Shown here: positions 24,978 through 34,759 of the stretch, in pieces
Position numbering within the stretch: the stretch's first letter is position 1
Layout: every line of letters begins with the position of its first letter
Source of the DNA: Hymenobacter gummosus
GTDB lineage: Bacteria > Bacteroidota > Bacteroidia > Cytophagales > Hymenobacteraceae
NCBI RefSeq assembly: GCF_003970915.1
Contig: NZ_RXOF01000010.1
Coordinates: 1 to 64,000, forward strand
Direction of reading: 5' to 3'
DNA: 64,000 nucleotides
The notes under the pieces: model-generated
Seen by the model: the letters and a program-made list of their open reading frames with translations, nothing else
What the model was told of the DNA's origin: nothing
Database searches by the model: none
Program-made: the position numbers and the translations under genes

Positions 24978-25069
24978 AGAGCTGCAGCGCAGCGGCATGG
25001 TACAGGTGCCGCAATGGACGTCAACGACCATTCAACATCAGCAAAACCATGCCGCTGCGCTGCAGCTCT
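24978..25069. repeat. Perfect 24-bp inverted repeat
   Basis: The arm at 24978-25001 (AGAGCTGCAGCGCAGC...) is exactly reverse-complementary to 25046-25069, with a 44-bp spacer. It lies between the DUF6503-like gene and the GH105 gene and is REP-like in size. Nothing else is seen in 24744-25170. Confidence 0.75.
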
Positions 25070-25170
25070 GTTGCTTCGACAAACCGGGTATTTCTACCGA
25101 TATGACGCCGCTCTGCGGCTGTAGAGCGTCCTATCGGCCCCGTCCCCCGCTGGCTGCATAGCCACGACGG

Positions 25171-26418
25171 TTACTTGCCCTTCCCGGCCATTTCCATTTC
25201 CAGGCTGGCCATGATAAACGGCCCCACGCCCTTGAAGTCGTTCTGCTTGATGGGCTCGGAGAGGTAGTACTCGTAGCTGCCGTCGCGGTAGGGGTTGCCG
25301 CCCAGGCCGCCCACGCTCACCGTGCCGTTCAGGGCCAGCGCCCCGTCGGGCTTGGTTTCCACGAATTTCTGCAGCACGCCCTGGTAGCCCTTCTGCGCCA
25401 CGGCGGCGTACTTTTTATCGAGGTAGCCCAGGCGCACGCCCTTCTGCAGGGCGTAGATGAACATGCAGGTGCCGGAGGTTTCGATGTAGTTGCCCTGCCG
25501 GCTGCCCTGGTCGGTTACCTGCCACCAGCCGCCGGAGGCGGGGTCCTGGTACTTGGCCACCACCGGGGCCAGGCGCTGCAGGTACTTGATCAGATTTTTC
25601 CGCTCGGGGTGGTTCTGGGGGAGGTAGTCGAGCACATCGACCAGGGCCATGGCGTACCAGCCCATGCCGCGGCTCCAGAAGTTGGGCGAGAGGCCGGTCT
25701 GCTTGTTGGCCCACTGCTCGGTTTTGGCCTCGTCCCAGCCGTGGTAGAGCAGCCCGGTTTTGGGGTCCACCATGTGCTTTTCTACCAGGGCAAACTGCAG
25801 GGCGACGTGGTCGAAGTCCTTGGGCTGGTTGAAGAGCTTGGCGTACTCGGCCGAAAACGGCTCGGCCATGTACAGCCCGTCGAGCCACATTTCGTTGGTG
25901 TACTTCTTCTTGTGCCAGTAGCCGCCCTCACTGGTGTGGGGCTGGTTTTGCAGCTGCTGGTGCAGGGTTTCGGCGGCCTTGCGGTACAACTCCCGGCGCG
26001 GCAGCTGGGGCTGCTGGTACAGCGTGAGCAGCACCCGCCCGGCGTTGATGTTGTCGAGGTTGTAGTCCTCCATCTTGAAGTAGCGGATGCTCGCGTCGGG
26101 CCCGATCGAGTAGTCCATGGTCTTGACCACGTAATCCAGGTACTTCCGCTCCCCGCTGCGCTGCCACACCCGCTCGATGGCCTTGAGCATCAGCCCGTGC
26201 TCGTAGCCCCAGCGGGCGGCCCGGTTGCGCTCCGGCGGAATCGTATCGGGGTAGAGCTGCATAAACGAGTCGGCCATGCGCTGCGACCAGGGCCGCGCGG
26301 CGGCTATGGCAGGTGCCACGGCCGGGCCTTTCGTCTTGATTTTGGTCTGGGTCTGGGCCTGGGCCAGCGGGCCGGTCAAGGCTAGGCCGGCCAGCAGCAG
26401 AAACGGGTAAACACGCAT
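25171..26418 (-). CDS. GH105 unsaturated rhamnogalacturonyl hydrolase
   Basis: 415 residues from the ATG at 26418 (signal peptide MRVYPFLLLAGLALTGPLAQA). An (alpha/alpha)6 barrel with family landmarks RWGYEHGLMLKAIERVW, MEDYNLDNINAGR, EMWLDGLYMAEPFSAEYAK, GLSPNFWSRGMGWYAMALVDVLDYLP and SGTCMFIYALQKGVRLGYL. Enzymes of this family remove the unsaturated galacturonyl residue left at the non-reducing end of rhamnogalacturonan oligosaccharides by lyases, by hydration of the double bond. It lies in the periplasm. It is the last gene of the leftward utilisation locus beginning at susC and a paralogue, not a copy, of the GH105 gene at 62053. Confidence 0.9.
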   Translation of the reverse strand: MRVYPFLLLAGLALTGPLAQAQTQTKIKTKGPAVAPAIAAARPWSQRMADSFMQLYPDTIPPERNRAARWGYEHGLMLKAIERVWQRSGERKYLDYVVKTMDYSIGPDASIRYFKMEDYNLDNINAGRVLLTLYQQPQLPRRELYRKAAETLHQQLQNQPHTSEGGYWHKKKYTNEMWLDGLYMAEPFSAEYAKLFNQPKDFDHVALQFALVEKHMVDPKTGLLYHGWDEAKTEQWANKQTGLSPNFWSRGMGWYAMALVDVLDYLPQNHPERKNLIKYLQRLAPVVAKYQDPASGGWWQVTDQGSRQGNYIETSGTCMFIYALQKGVRLGYLDKKYAAVAQKGYQGVLQKFVETKPDGALALNGTVSVGGLGGNPYRDGSYEYYLSEPIKQNDFKGVGPFIMASLEMEMAGKGK

Positions 26419-26617
26419 AGGGAAATCAGCGGGAAAGACGGGTGGAGGAAACTCGGTCAGCAACGTTACCAAGCACCGCGCTAACCGGCGTCATGTGCTG
26501 TCATGCCCTAGTAGTGGGTCATTTGGTAAAAATGCTTACGGATCAGGAGGCAGCCATCAGTTGATGCCAGAACGGTAAACCAACTGACCATTCTGGGCCG
26601 GCCGCGCGGCAGCCGGG

Positions 26618-28276
26618 CTACTTTTTGACTACCGTCACGGCCTTTTTCTTCACGCCCGCGCCGAATTCCACCGGCAGTTTGGCCTGGCTCACGTCGGTGT
26701 TGCTGAGGCGGATATCCTTGGCCTTGTCGGCACCGGAGGCGCGCAGCAGCACCGCCGCGCCGGGGGCATATTTGATGCCGTCAAGGGTGATATTCTGGCT
26801 GTTGTGGACTTCCATCACCGGGTCGGTGTTCCGGCTCAGCAGGGTCACGTTTCGGAGGCTGATGCGGTTGGCTTCGATGCACACCAGGCCCTTATCGGCC
26901 TGCAGCACGGCGTTTTCCAGGCTGATGTCCTCGATGGCCCGCTCGGGCAGGCCGCGCACCAGCACGGCGGTGCGGGCGCCGTTGCAGGTCACGTTGCGGA
27001 TGGAGATTTTACGGAACGCCGGCGTACCCTCCCCCACCGGCTGCGGCGGCGACACGGGCCGCTCCTTCGAGCCGGCCACCTGCGGCGTGGGGTCCTTGAT
27101 CATGTAGTACATGTCGAACAGGATGGCCTCGCCGGGAATGTCCTTCATGTCCACGTTCTCGATGAAGATGTTCTCCACCACCCCGCCGCGGCCGCGGGTC
27201 GTCTTGAAGCGCAGCCCGATGTCGGTGCCGATAAACGTCAGGTTCCGGGCCCAGATGTTGCGCGCCCCACCCGACATTTCCGAGCCGATGACGAAGCCGC
27301 CGTGGGCCCGGTACACGGTGCAGTCGCGCACCAGAATGTTCTCCGTCGGCATGTTGCGCGCCCGGCCCTGCTCATTCCGCCCCGATTTGATGCAGATGGC
27401 GTCGTCGCCCACGTTGAAGACGCAGTTTTCCACCAGCCCGCGGTTGATGGATTCCAGGTCCAGCGCGTCGGTGTTGGGCGTGTAGGGGCCGTTGAGCACC
27501 GTCACGCCGCGCACCACCACGTCCTGGCTCATCATCGGGTGCAGCGTCCAGGCCGGGGAGTTCTGGAAGGTCACGCCCTCCAGCAGAATCCGCTGGCAGC
27601 CGTCGAGCACCAGGAAATCGGGCCGCAGGTAGTCCTTGATATCCTCAAAGTCCTTGATGTCGCGCTTTTCCTCGGTCAGCACGCCGGCTTCCTTCACCTT
27701 GGTGCCCTGCAGGCTCTGCTCCGAGGGGTACCACCGGTCCTGCTTCTCGTTGAGCACCCCGCCCGAGGCCACCAGCTGCTTCCACTCGCCCTCCGGGGTG
27801 CGGCCCTTCTGCACCATCCACCAGGCCTCGCCCGAGCCGTCGAGGATGCCGCGGCCGGTTACGGCCACGTTCTCCAGGTTTTTGCCGTAAACCAGCGCCT
27901 GGTTGCGCACGGCCGCCAGCCCTTCCCAGTTGGTTTTGATGAGCGCATAATCGGCGCGGTTGGCCGAAAACTGCAGCAGCGCGCCCTGGGCCAGGTGCAG
28001 GTTCACGTTGGAGCGCATGGTCAGGCCGGCGGTGCGCCAGTGCCCGCGCGGCACCACCACCACGCCCCCGCCCCGCTGCCCGCAGGCGTCAATAGCCTGC
28101 TGAATGGCCTGGGTGCTGGGCGTCAGCCCGTCGGCCACCGCGCCGTATGTGGTGATATTAAAAGTGTCGCGGCGAAACTCGGTCAGGTTGACCTTCGGCA
28201 GGTTCGGCGTGAAGGATTGCGCCGCGGCGGGCAGGCTAACCGCGGCCAGCAGCGCGAGAAAAAGCGGGTATTTCAT
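26618..28276 (-). CDS. GH28 polygalacturonase-family glycoside hydrolase
   Basis: 552 residues from the ATG at 28276 (signal peptide MKYPLFLALLAAVSLPAAAQ). A right-handed parallel beta-helix with the GH28 signature residues: PNTDALDLES (NTD), VGDDAICIKSG (DD), and a variant of the third motif, AHGGFVIGSEM, in place of GHG, then RFKTT for RxK. The opening FNITTYGAVADGLTPSTQAIQQAIDAC is the usual pectinase N-terminus. It should hydrolyse alpha-1,4 or alpha-1,2 galacturonosyl bonds in homogalacturonan or rhamnogalacturonan in the periplasm. Exo or endo mode cannot be told. The next gene downstream is GH105. Confidence 0.9.
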   Translation of the reverse strand: MKYPLFLALLAAVSLPAAAQSFTPNLPKVNLTEFRRDTFNITTYGAVADGLTPSTQAIQQAIDACGQRGGGVVVVPRGHWRTAGLTMRSNVNLHLAQGALLQFSANRADYALIKTNWEGLAAVRNQALVYGKNLENVAVTGRGILDGSGEAWWMVQKGRTPEGEWKQLVASGGVLNEKQDRWYPSEQSLQGTKVKEAGVLTEEKRDIKDFEDIKDYLRPDFLVLDGCQRILLEGVTFQNSPAWTLHPMMSQDVVVRGVTVLNGPYTPNTDALDLESINRGLVENCVFNVGDDAICIKSGRNEQGRARNMPTENILVRDCTVYRAHGGFVIGSEMSGGARNIWARNLTFIGTDIGLRFKTTRGRGGVVENIFIENVDMKDIPGEAILFDMYYMIKDPTPQVAGSKERPVSPPQPVGEGTPAFRKISIRNVTCNGARTAVLVRGLPERAIEDISLENAVLQADKGLVCIEANRISLRNVTLLSRNTDPVMEVHNSQNITLDGIKYAPGAAVLLRASGADKAKDIRLSNTDVSQAKLPVEFGAGVKKKAVTVVKK

Positions 28277-28451
28277 CAAAAAAGAAGCTACGAGCAAACG
28301 CCTGGGCTCTACGAGCAGGCGCTAAGCAGTTACGAGGACACCAATCAGGCTTACAAGGACGCATGTACCGCGTGCAAGCAGGCATCATTTACCATGTGTT
28401 GGCGGACAGTTGACACACATCAGTGCCGTCCGAGTGTAGCGCAGACGGCGT
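28277..28451. other. Spacer with about 22-24-bp direct quasi-repeats
   Basis: Between the GH28 and GH65-like genes. Units starting CTACGAGCA, CTACGAGCA, TTACGAGGA and TTACAAGGA recur about every 21-24 bp between 28285 and 28375. There is no open frame with family resemblance, no hairpin and no clear promoter. Confidence 0.4.
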
Positions 28452-30608
28452 CTACGGCATCGGCTTCAGCCCTTCCCACTTCACCTTCCAGCCCTGCGGG
28501 ATACCCGGATTGGCGGTCTTACTGCCGTCGTAGCCGGCGCACATCAGGGCCACGGCCGCCAGCAGACCGCCGTTGCCGGGCAGGTAGAGGCGCAGCCGGT
28601 CGTCCTGGAAGTTATGGCCGCTGGGCAGGTAGGTGTTGGTTTTAATGGGCATCAGCAGCGCGTCCACCGCCTTGTCGGGCAAGCCCAGGCGGGTGGCCGT
28701 CATGGAAGTCATCGGGAAGTCCCAGCCCCAGGTGTGCGCCCAGGTCCAGTCCTTCCACACCAAATCGAAGGTGCGGCGCATGGTGGGCAGATCCTGCTGA
28801 CCGGTAAAGGGCATCATGCCCAGGGCGCCGAGCACGGAGGGGTGGTCGGTTTTGTACTCGGGGTTGGTGTAAGAATCGGGCGCGCTTTCGGCGGCCAGGT
28901 ACACGCCCTGGGCCTGGGGCAGCTTCGCGAGCTTCTGCAGCACTTGGGCGTATTTGGGGTTGGCCGCCAACCCGGCCCGCTGGCGCCACTGCTGGGCCGT
29001 GGTCAGCGCCCAGTGCCAGTACACCAGCTCGTAGGTGGGGTTGAAGGTTTCCTCGGCCTTAAACCGCTCCTGGGCCGGAATCAGCCCCTTGCCGAGGATG
29101 TACCGGTCCTTGTCTTTCTCATAAAACGGGTACGAGGCCATAAAATCGGCGGTGGCGAAAATCAGGTCCTGATACTTTTTCTGCGCGGCGGCCCCGCCCC
29201 CGTCGCGGCGCAGCAGCTCGGCCAGGTAGATGAAGTGCGGCTGCTGCCAGATCAGAAACGCGCCCACCGAGGAAGGCGCCTCCCGGCCCTGGTTGTCGGT
29301 CATTTTCTGCCAGCGCAGCCCCTCAAAGCCCTGGCGCTGGGCAATGGCCCGGGCCCCGGCCATGATTTCGGGGCGCAGGTACCAGTCGAGGCTCTTTTGC
29401 AGCAAATCGGTGCGGCCCCACAGGCCGTAGTGCATGGCGTGCCAGTAGTGCATTTCCAGGTGGGGCTTGCCGTACCAGCTGTTGTACACCAGCCCCGTCT
29501 CCTGGGGCGGATATTGCCCCGTCTCCTGGCTGCGGATCAAATACTGCGACAACACCATGCGCCGCTCCAGCTCCCGGGCCCGCGGGTCGGGGGTAGCGCC
29601 GAAATCAACGGCCCCGCCGCTAAGCCAGAAGCTTTTCCAGCCCGCCACGCTGCTTTTCTGCGTTGCGGCGAAGCCCAGCGGCCCCAGCTTGTACGCCATC
29701 GGCGGGCTGAAACGGGCGCTGACTTCCAGCACGTCCAGCTTGCCGTCGGGCGTCAGCACGAACTCGTGCGGCTGCGCGCCGGCCACCAGCTTGGCCCGGC
29801 CGTTCCAGTCGAAAATCACCTGGTACTGGTCGGCGTCCAGCTGGTGCCCCACCACGGCCATGGTTTCCCGCTCCCACTCGATTTTCGACTGGTGCTTGTC
29901 GGCGTCCTGGTAGTTCACGCCCACGTCGTCCCACTGCGCGGTGGGGTACGGCAGGCGCAAAAACACCTTGAGGCGCCCCTGCTTCACCAGGCCCGAGCGC
30001 ACCTGCACGGCTACCGCGTCCGCCTGCTGGTGGCCCACCGTCACCACGTCCACCGCGGTGCCATCCAGCGCGAAGTGGCTGCGGATTTCCCCGGTCCAGG
30101 GGTTCAGCTCCTGGCGCAGCTCCCGCAGGTCCTTGATGCTGGCCCGGGAGCCGTCCTTCTTGAGCAGTACGAAGCCCAGGTTGCCCAGCTGCAGCCGGTG
30201 CGGATTGGCCCGCAGGAAGTCCACCGCCTGCTTGTTGCGCTCCGGCGCTTTCACCTGCACGGTGTAGGGAATCTTGCGCCCGTTCAGCTCGACCTGGCGC
30301 TGGGCCTCCTCCACCCGGTAGTTCTGCGCGTTCGGGAAGCTGTGCCAGCCCCACTCCGACTGCGTGCCCAGCGGCACGCCCTTCTGGTAGTACTCCGGAA
30401 ACGACTGCAGCCCCGTCACGTCGACGGTCATGGCAAAAGCCCCATTGCCGACGTTTAGCGAAGCCAGCGAATCGGTGGTGGTATTGAGCACCTTGTGGCG
30501 CTCCACCACCGCCTGCCGGTTGATGGCCTGGGCCAGCGCCCCGGCGGCGGGAAGAGCCGCGGCGCCGAGGCCGAGCAGGGAAAGAAGCAGGAAGCGGGTG
30601 TTGGGCAT
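28452..30608 (-). CDS. GH65/GH95-like (alpha/alpha)6-barrel protein, putative glycosidase
   Basis: 718 residues from the ATG at 30608 (signal peptide MPNTRFLLLSLLGLGAAALPAAGALA). An N-terminal beta-sandwich (about 30-320; SLNVGNGAFAMTVDVTGLQSFPEYY) leads to a helical barrel (about 350-690) with TGLVYNSWYGKPHLEMHYWHAMHYGLWGR and WKDWTWAHTWGWDFPMTSMTATRLG. This resembles the architecture of clan GH-L (GH65) and GH95 enzymes, but I see no exact family match. A candidate acid is the Glu of KPHLEMHYW. Its place among GH28, GH105 and DUF4450-like genes suggests a role in rhamnogalacturonan side-chain or backbone cleavage. Exact substrate is unknown. Confidence 0.6.
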   Translation of the reverse strand: MPNTRFLLLSLLGLGAAALPAAGALAQAINRQAVVERHKVLNTTTDSLASLNVGNGAFAMTVDVTGLQSFPEYYQKGVPLGTQSEWGWHSFPNAQNYRVEEAQRQVELNGRKIPYTVQVKAPERNKQAVDFLRANPHRLQLGNLGFVLLKKDGSRASIKDLRELRQELNPWTGEIRSHFALDGTAVDVVTVGHQQADAVAVQVRSGLVKQGRLKVFLRLPYPTAQWDDVGVNYQDADKHQSKIEWERETMAVVGHQLDADQYQVIFDWNGRAKLVAGAQPHEFVLTPDGKLDVLEVSARFSPPMAYKLGPLGFAATQKSSVAGWKSFWLSGGAVDFGATPDPRARELERRMVLSQYLIRSQETGQYPPQETGLVYNSWYGKPHLEMHYWHAMHYGLWGRTDLLQKSLDWYLRPEIMAGARAIAQRQGFEGLRWQKMTDNQGREAPSSVGAFLIWQQPHFIYLAELLRRDGGGAAAQKKYQDLIFATADFMASYPFYEKDKDRYILGKGLIPAQERFKAEETFNPTYELVYWHWALTTAQQWRQRAGLAANPKYAQVLQKLAKLPQAQGVYLAAESAPDSYTNPEYKTDHPSVLGALGMMPFTGQQDLPTMRRTFDLVWKDWTWAHTWGWDFPMTSMTATRLGLPDKAVDALLMPIKTNTYLPSGHNFQDDRLRLYLPGNGGLLAAVALMCAGYDGSKTANPGIPQGWKVKWEGLKPMP

Positions 30609-30640
30609 AGGTTGAGGTGGAGTTATAGGGCTTCGCCGGC

Positions 30641-30756
30641 ACGTCATGCAGAGCCGCAGGCGAAGCATCTCGCGTGCTGATGCCGGATAGTAAACTCCTC
30701 GTTCAACGAGAAGATTAGCACCCGAGCGAGATGTCTCGACTTCGCTCGACATGACG
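30641..30756. repeat. Inverted repeat, ACATCTCGCG family, copy 1
   Basis: Arms GTCATGCAGAGC...CATCTCGCGTGCTGA (from about 30643) and the roughly complementary 30716-30756 (...GAGATGTCTCGAC...ATGACGT). The same core occurs as a perfect 36-bp inverted repeat at 63281-63436. It lies between two genes of the utilisation locus, ending 14 bases before the DUF4450-like stop. Confidence 0.75.
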
Positions 30757-30769
30757 TACTACTGGCGCG

Positions 30770-33700
30770 CTACGGCCGCGCCAGCGTCACGCTCATCAGG
30801 CCGATAACCACGTCGTTGGCCAGGGCGCGCACGGTGAGGCTTTTGAGTTTCTTCTTGGGGTCGAGGGGCAAATCCAGCACCGTGGCCGCGCCCCCGTCGA
30901 TGGTGCGGGTGCTGAAGCCCTTGATGCTGGTGTACTGGTCGAATTCGCCGCCGGGCACCACGCGGCCGGTCTTGAGATGCACCCGCAGCGGGTGCACGGC
31001 CCCGGTGCGGAAAGCAAAGCCGTCGTCCAAGTAGTCCTGCTCGATGGGCCACCAGGAGTCGGGGTTGCGCAGCGCCAGCCGCGCCGTGGTGCCGTCGGTG
31101 TATTGCACCAGCACCTCCCCGTTGTCGAGTTGGCTTTGCATGGGGTTGGTGGAGCCGGCCATCAGCAAATAGGCGTGCGAGGCCCGGCCCTTGAGCGGCA
31201 CCGTGGCCTGCTCCGGGTAGTTGTCCCACTGCGACACGAACAGCACGTTGTTTACGCCCGCCGCCCCCGGCGTCCGCAGCGGAATTCCGATGGGCAGCTG
31301 GATTTCGCCCCTGGTCCCGGCCAGCTGCCGCAACCCCGCGTCGTCAATATTAGCCTGGGTGAGCGGGTAGCACCAGTTGCCGATGCCCTGGGTAGGCAGC
31401 TGCAAAGTTGGCCCTTTGGGGCGCGGGGCCAGGTACTTATTGGGCTGGAAGATGCTCGTCACCTGGTCGTTGAAGTGACGCGTGAGGTCTATTCGCTCCC
31501 ACTTGGTCGTCGCATCGGCCGGCCGGCTCCAGGTGGTCAGTTCCACCGGTACGGGAGAGACTTTAAAATCGTAGCCTATCTGCGCGGCATTGCGGCCGGG
31601 CACCAGCGCGGCCGCCGGTACGGTCAGCCGCCGCGAAACACTACTGCCGAGCGGCAAGTGATAATCCTGCCGCCAGTATATCCGCTCGATAGAAAGTATG
31701 CCCAGCGTCCGCCGCAGCGAGTCGGGCAGGGTGCGCCGCAGCGAATCGGGCGGGGGGGCGCCCCACCCGTTGGTATCCACCCTGGTCGGAATTGACCGGG
31801 ACTCATTGAGCCGGATGCGCAGTTGTACACTCCCGTCGGGCGGCGTCGCGTAGTCGACTACTTCCAGAAAGGGCTTCACGTTCAGCGGCAGCGGCTCCCA
31901 CCACGTCAGCGCCCCCTGCCGCAGCTGCGCAAAAACCGTACGCCCGCCCGTTTCCTCGCCCAGCCGCCGGTTCAACACAGAAGCGTCATCCAGCCGCATG
32001 GAATCCGTCAGCACCCGCTGCGGGTCGCGCAGGGTCAGTAGCTTGGCCCGGGGCAGCTCTACGTACAGCCATTTCCGCGGCCGGTACGAGTCCTCCAGGG
32101 CCACGCGGTCCGGCGCCTCGCCCCGCCAGGTAATATCGACTACGTACCGCTCAGCCGGCGCGCTGCTGATTTCGATGAGGGGCCGGCCCACGGCCGCGGC
32201 TACGTTGCGCCAGGCGGCGGGCTGCCCGTTCACCGTCACGGCCGCCACTTCGGTGGCCAGGGCGGGCACCTGCAGCTTCAAGGCCAGGCGCTTGGGCAGG
32301 CGCTGCGTGAGCTGGTACGTCTCGAGCTGGCCCTGCCGCTGGAAGCGGAACGTCACGTCGGGCACCACCAGCCGGGCCGAGTCCCAGGCGGAGGGCAAGC
32401 CGGGCTTCACCAGCAGGGTATCGTGCAGGGCGTCGGGGCGCAGGCCGAACAAGCCTTCCACCAGGGAGCGGGCCGCCACGCCGATGGGGTCGGCAAAGTC
32501 GCGGTACAGCTCGCCGCGGTGGGCGTCGTAGAAGCTGATCTGCTGGAAGTTGCCGGGGCTGCTGCCCAGGTACATGCTTTCGAGCAGGGCGCTTTTCCAG
32601 AGCCGGAACGCCTCGTCGGCGCGGCCGGCCTGCCAGTAGGCCAGCGTGGCGTGCAGGTTTTCGGCCAGGGCCACGTTGTTGATGGACCAGTCGTAGGGCT
32701 GCCAGTTGGTGGTCGAGAGCAGGTAATACCCTTCGTCGGGCAGGCCCTGGGCCCGCACCGGAATATGCGGCAGCTGCGCGTCGACGTAGCGCGTGGCCTG
32801 GTAGGCCTGCTGCGGGTCGGCCACCTCCGAGTCGAGGGCGTGGTAGATGGTCCACAGGCCGGCGCTGGCGTGCAGGGCCCGGCGGCCCAGCGCGTCCTGG
32901 TACTCGGCGTAGGAGCCCTGCCGGGGCAGCCACAGCCGGGCGTTCAGGGCCTGCCGGATCTTGCGGGCTTCCTGCCGGTAGGGCGCCGCGTCCTGCCCGA
33001 TGAGGGCGGCCAGCTCGGCGGCCATGTGGTTGGAGAAGTAGTTGTAGGCCGAGGAGTGCGTCACGGCTCCGCCGCTGTACTGCAGCGCGTCACTGGCCCA
33101 GATGGCGGCGTAGGCGTCGTAGAGCCCGTCGCCGTCGGGGTCGAAGTTGCGCTTTTCCCAGGCCAGGTGCCGGGTCAGCACCGGCCACATTTCGCGGGCA
33201 AAGGCCAGGTCGCCAGTCCAGCGCAGGTGGCGCAGCAGCTCGTCGATGAACACCAGGTTCATGTCGTAGTGGTGGGCGCGCTGGTCGCCGCCGGGGTTGC
33301 GGCTGATGTAGCCCCGGGAGTACACGCTGGTGCCCAGCTTTTCCTGGGAGCGGGCCAGGTTCAGGGCCGTATCCATCACCACCGGCCCGATTTCCGGCTG
33401 CGTGAGCTGCGACTGGGCGTAGGACCGGAAGTGCGTCCGGGCCCGGTCGTGCCAGCCCAGCGGGTCGGCGGCGTAGGGGCCGCGCCAGCCGTTGAGGCGC
33501 ATCCGCCAGGCCACCGCGCCGTGCATGTAGGAGGGCGCCTCCCAGATGGCGTCGGCGGCCACGCTCAGCGCCCCGCCCAGGGTGTTCAGGTAGGCATCGG
33601 GCGTGCTGACCAGCACCCGGCCGGCCAGCTGCTGCCGGGCGGCTTCGGCCCGCTGAAAGGCGGCCGGCAAATCGGCGTAGCGTAGTGCCGGCGCGGTTTT

Positions 33701-34654
33701 GTCGGCGGCGTTCAGCCCAGCTTCCGCGGCTTTCTGCACGGCAAAGTACAGCGTTTCGCCAGCCTTTGCCGGCAGGCGGCCGGCCAGCACCGGCGCGGCG
33801 GCGGCCGGGGCGGCCAGCAGTTGGGCGGGCGTCTGCTGCCGGGCGGCATCGGCTACGCGCAGCACGGCCGCGGGCGGCACGAGGCCCAGCAGGCGCGGGC
33901 GCGGGGTGCCGGCAGGGGCGTTTTTGGGCGGCTGGCCGTAGGTGAGCGTAAAGGCGTTGCGCTGCAGCGCGTACTCGTTGCCCTGGCAGTACTCCGGCTT
34001 GAGGTCGAAGCTGGATTCGGGGTCGGCGCCGATGTCGCCGTCGCGGCTGAACTTCCGGCCCGAGGCCCCGCCGAAAGCCCAGGCCAGCTGCACCGCATTC
34101 GGCGCCACGTGGTCAAACTCGGCCTTCAGCACCAGGCCTTCCGCGTCGGCCAGGGCCAGCAGGGTGAGGCGCAGACGGCCCCGGGGGCCCAGCAGCGGGT
34201 CTTCGATGGTGTAGAGCATGGCCCCGGGCCGGTAGCGCGCCTCGATGCGGGCAGCCTGGCTCAGCCACTTGCTCTGGGCGCCGGCCGCCACCAGGCCCAG
34301 CTTCAGGTTGCCGCCCATGCCGGGCAAATACAGCGCAAACTCGGGCAAATCCCCGGCCTCCACCCGGAAGGCGGTGTTGGTGCCGTACAGGGCGCGGGTG
34401 AAGCGGTGGGTACCGTTCTGAATGACGAAATCCTGCCCCTCGGGCCGGTAGCGCAGCGTGCGGGCCTGCTGGTGCCAGAGCGGCGCAGCTGCAGCCAGCG
34501 GCGCGGCTTGCTGCGCGGCGGCCGGCAGTGCCAGCAGGGCCAGCAGCCCGAGGGCACCGCCCAGGCCCGCCCGGCCGGGCCCGCCGCACCAGCGCGCCAG
34601 GCGCCGGAAAAGCGAAAAAGTGGGGAAAGCGTAGGCGCGTTGGGGGTCGACCAT
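30770..34654 (-). CDS. Giant DUF4450-like glycan-degradation protein
   Basis: 1294 residues from the ATG at 34654. A longish basic n-region precedes the hydrophobic core GALGLLALLALPAAA of a signal peptide. An N-terminal beta-rich domain (to about 300) is followed by an (alpha/alpha)6-type catalytic-looking region (about 330-760; HGAVAWRMRLNGWRGPYAADPLGWHDRARTHF, YLISTTNWQPYDW-type segments, EGLFGLRP). A long beta-sandwich C-terminus completes it. The family is found in pectin loci of Bacteroidota (tentatively DUF4450), and no activity is assigned here. A 24-bp perfectly phased duplication (31704-31751) gives PDSLRRTL twice, at about residues 968-983. It is probably periplasmic and co-transcribed with susCD. 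Confidence 0.6.
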   Translation of the reverse strand: MVDPQRAYAFPTFSLFRRLARWCGGPGRAGLGGALGLLALLALPAAAQQAAPLAAAAPLWHQQARTLRYRPEGQDFVIQNGTHRFTRALYGTNTAFRVEAGDLPEFALYLPGMGGNLKLGLVAAGAQSKWLSQAARIEARYRPGAMLYTIEDPLLGPRGRLRLTLLALADAEGLVLKAEFDHVAPNAVQLAWAFGGASGRKFSRDGDIGADPESSFDLKPEYCQGNEYALQRNAFTLTYGQPPKNAPAGTPRPRLLGLVPPAAVLRVADAARQQTPAQLLAAPAAAAPVLAGRLPAKAGETLYFAVQKAAEAGLNAADKTAPALRYADLPAAFQRAEAARQQLAGRVLVSTPDAYLNTLGGALSVAADAIWEAPSYMHGAVAWRMRLNGWRGPYAADPLGWHDRARTHFRSYAQSQLTQPEIGPVVMDTALNLARSQEKLGTSVYSRGYISRNPGGDQRAHHYDMNLVFIDELLRHLRWTGDLAFAREMWPVLTRHLAWEKRNFDPDGDGLYDAYAAIWASDALQYSGGAVTHSSAYNYFSNHMAAELAALIGQDAAPYRQEARKIRQALNARLWLPRQGSYAEYQDALGRRALHASAGLWTIYHALDSEVADPQQAYQATRYVDAQLPHIPVRAQGLPDEGYYLLSTTNWQPYDWSINNVALAENLHATLAYWQAGRADEAFRLWKSALLESMYLGSSPGNFQQISFYDAHRGELYRDFADPIGVAARSLVEGLFGLRPDALHDTLLVKPGLPSAWDSARLVVPDVTFRFQRQGQLETYQLTQRLPKRLALKLQVPALATEVAAVTVNGQPAAWRNVAAAVGRPLIEISSAPAERYVVDITWRGEAPDRVALEDSYRPRKWLYVELPRAKLLTLRDPQRVLTDSMRLDDASVLNRRLGEETGGRTVFAQLRQGALTWWEPLPLNVKPFLEVVDYATPPDGSVQLRIRLNESRSIPTRVDTNGWGAPPPDSLRRTLPDSLRRTLGILSIERIYWRQDYHLPLGSSVSRRLTVPAAALVPGRNAAQIGYDFKVSPVPVELTTWSRPADATTKWERIDLTRHFNDQVTSIFQPNKYLAPRPKGPTLQLPTQGIGNWCYPLTQANIDDAGLRQLAGTRGEIQLPIGIPLRTPGAAGVNNVLFVSQWDNYPEQATVPLKGRASHAYLLMAGSTNPMQSQLDNGEVLVQYTDGTTARLALRNPDSWWPIEQDYLDDGFAFRTGAVHPLRVHLKTGRVVPGGEFDQYTSIKGFSTRTIDGGAATVLDLPLDPKKKLKSLTVRALANDVVIGLMSVTLARP

Positions 34655-34759
34655 CAGTCGGCGGAAGCGGTGGAAAACGGCGGCGGGAAGATAGGAAGCC
34701 CGATTTCCGCCCGCCACGCGAGACGAAAACCGGGCTTGCCCAGCGGTGTCAAAGTGGGG

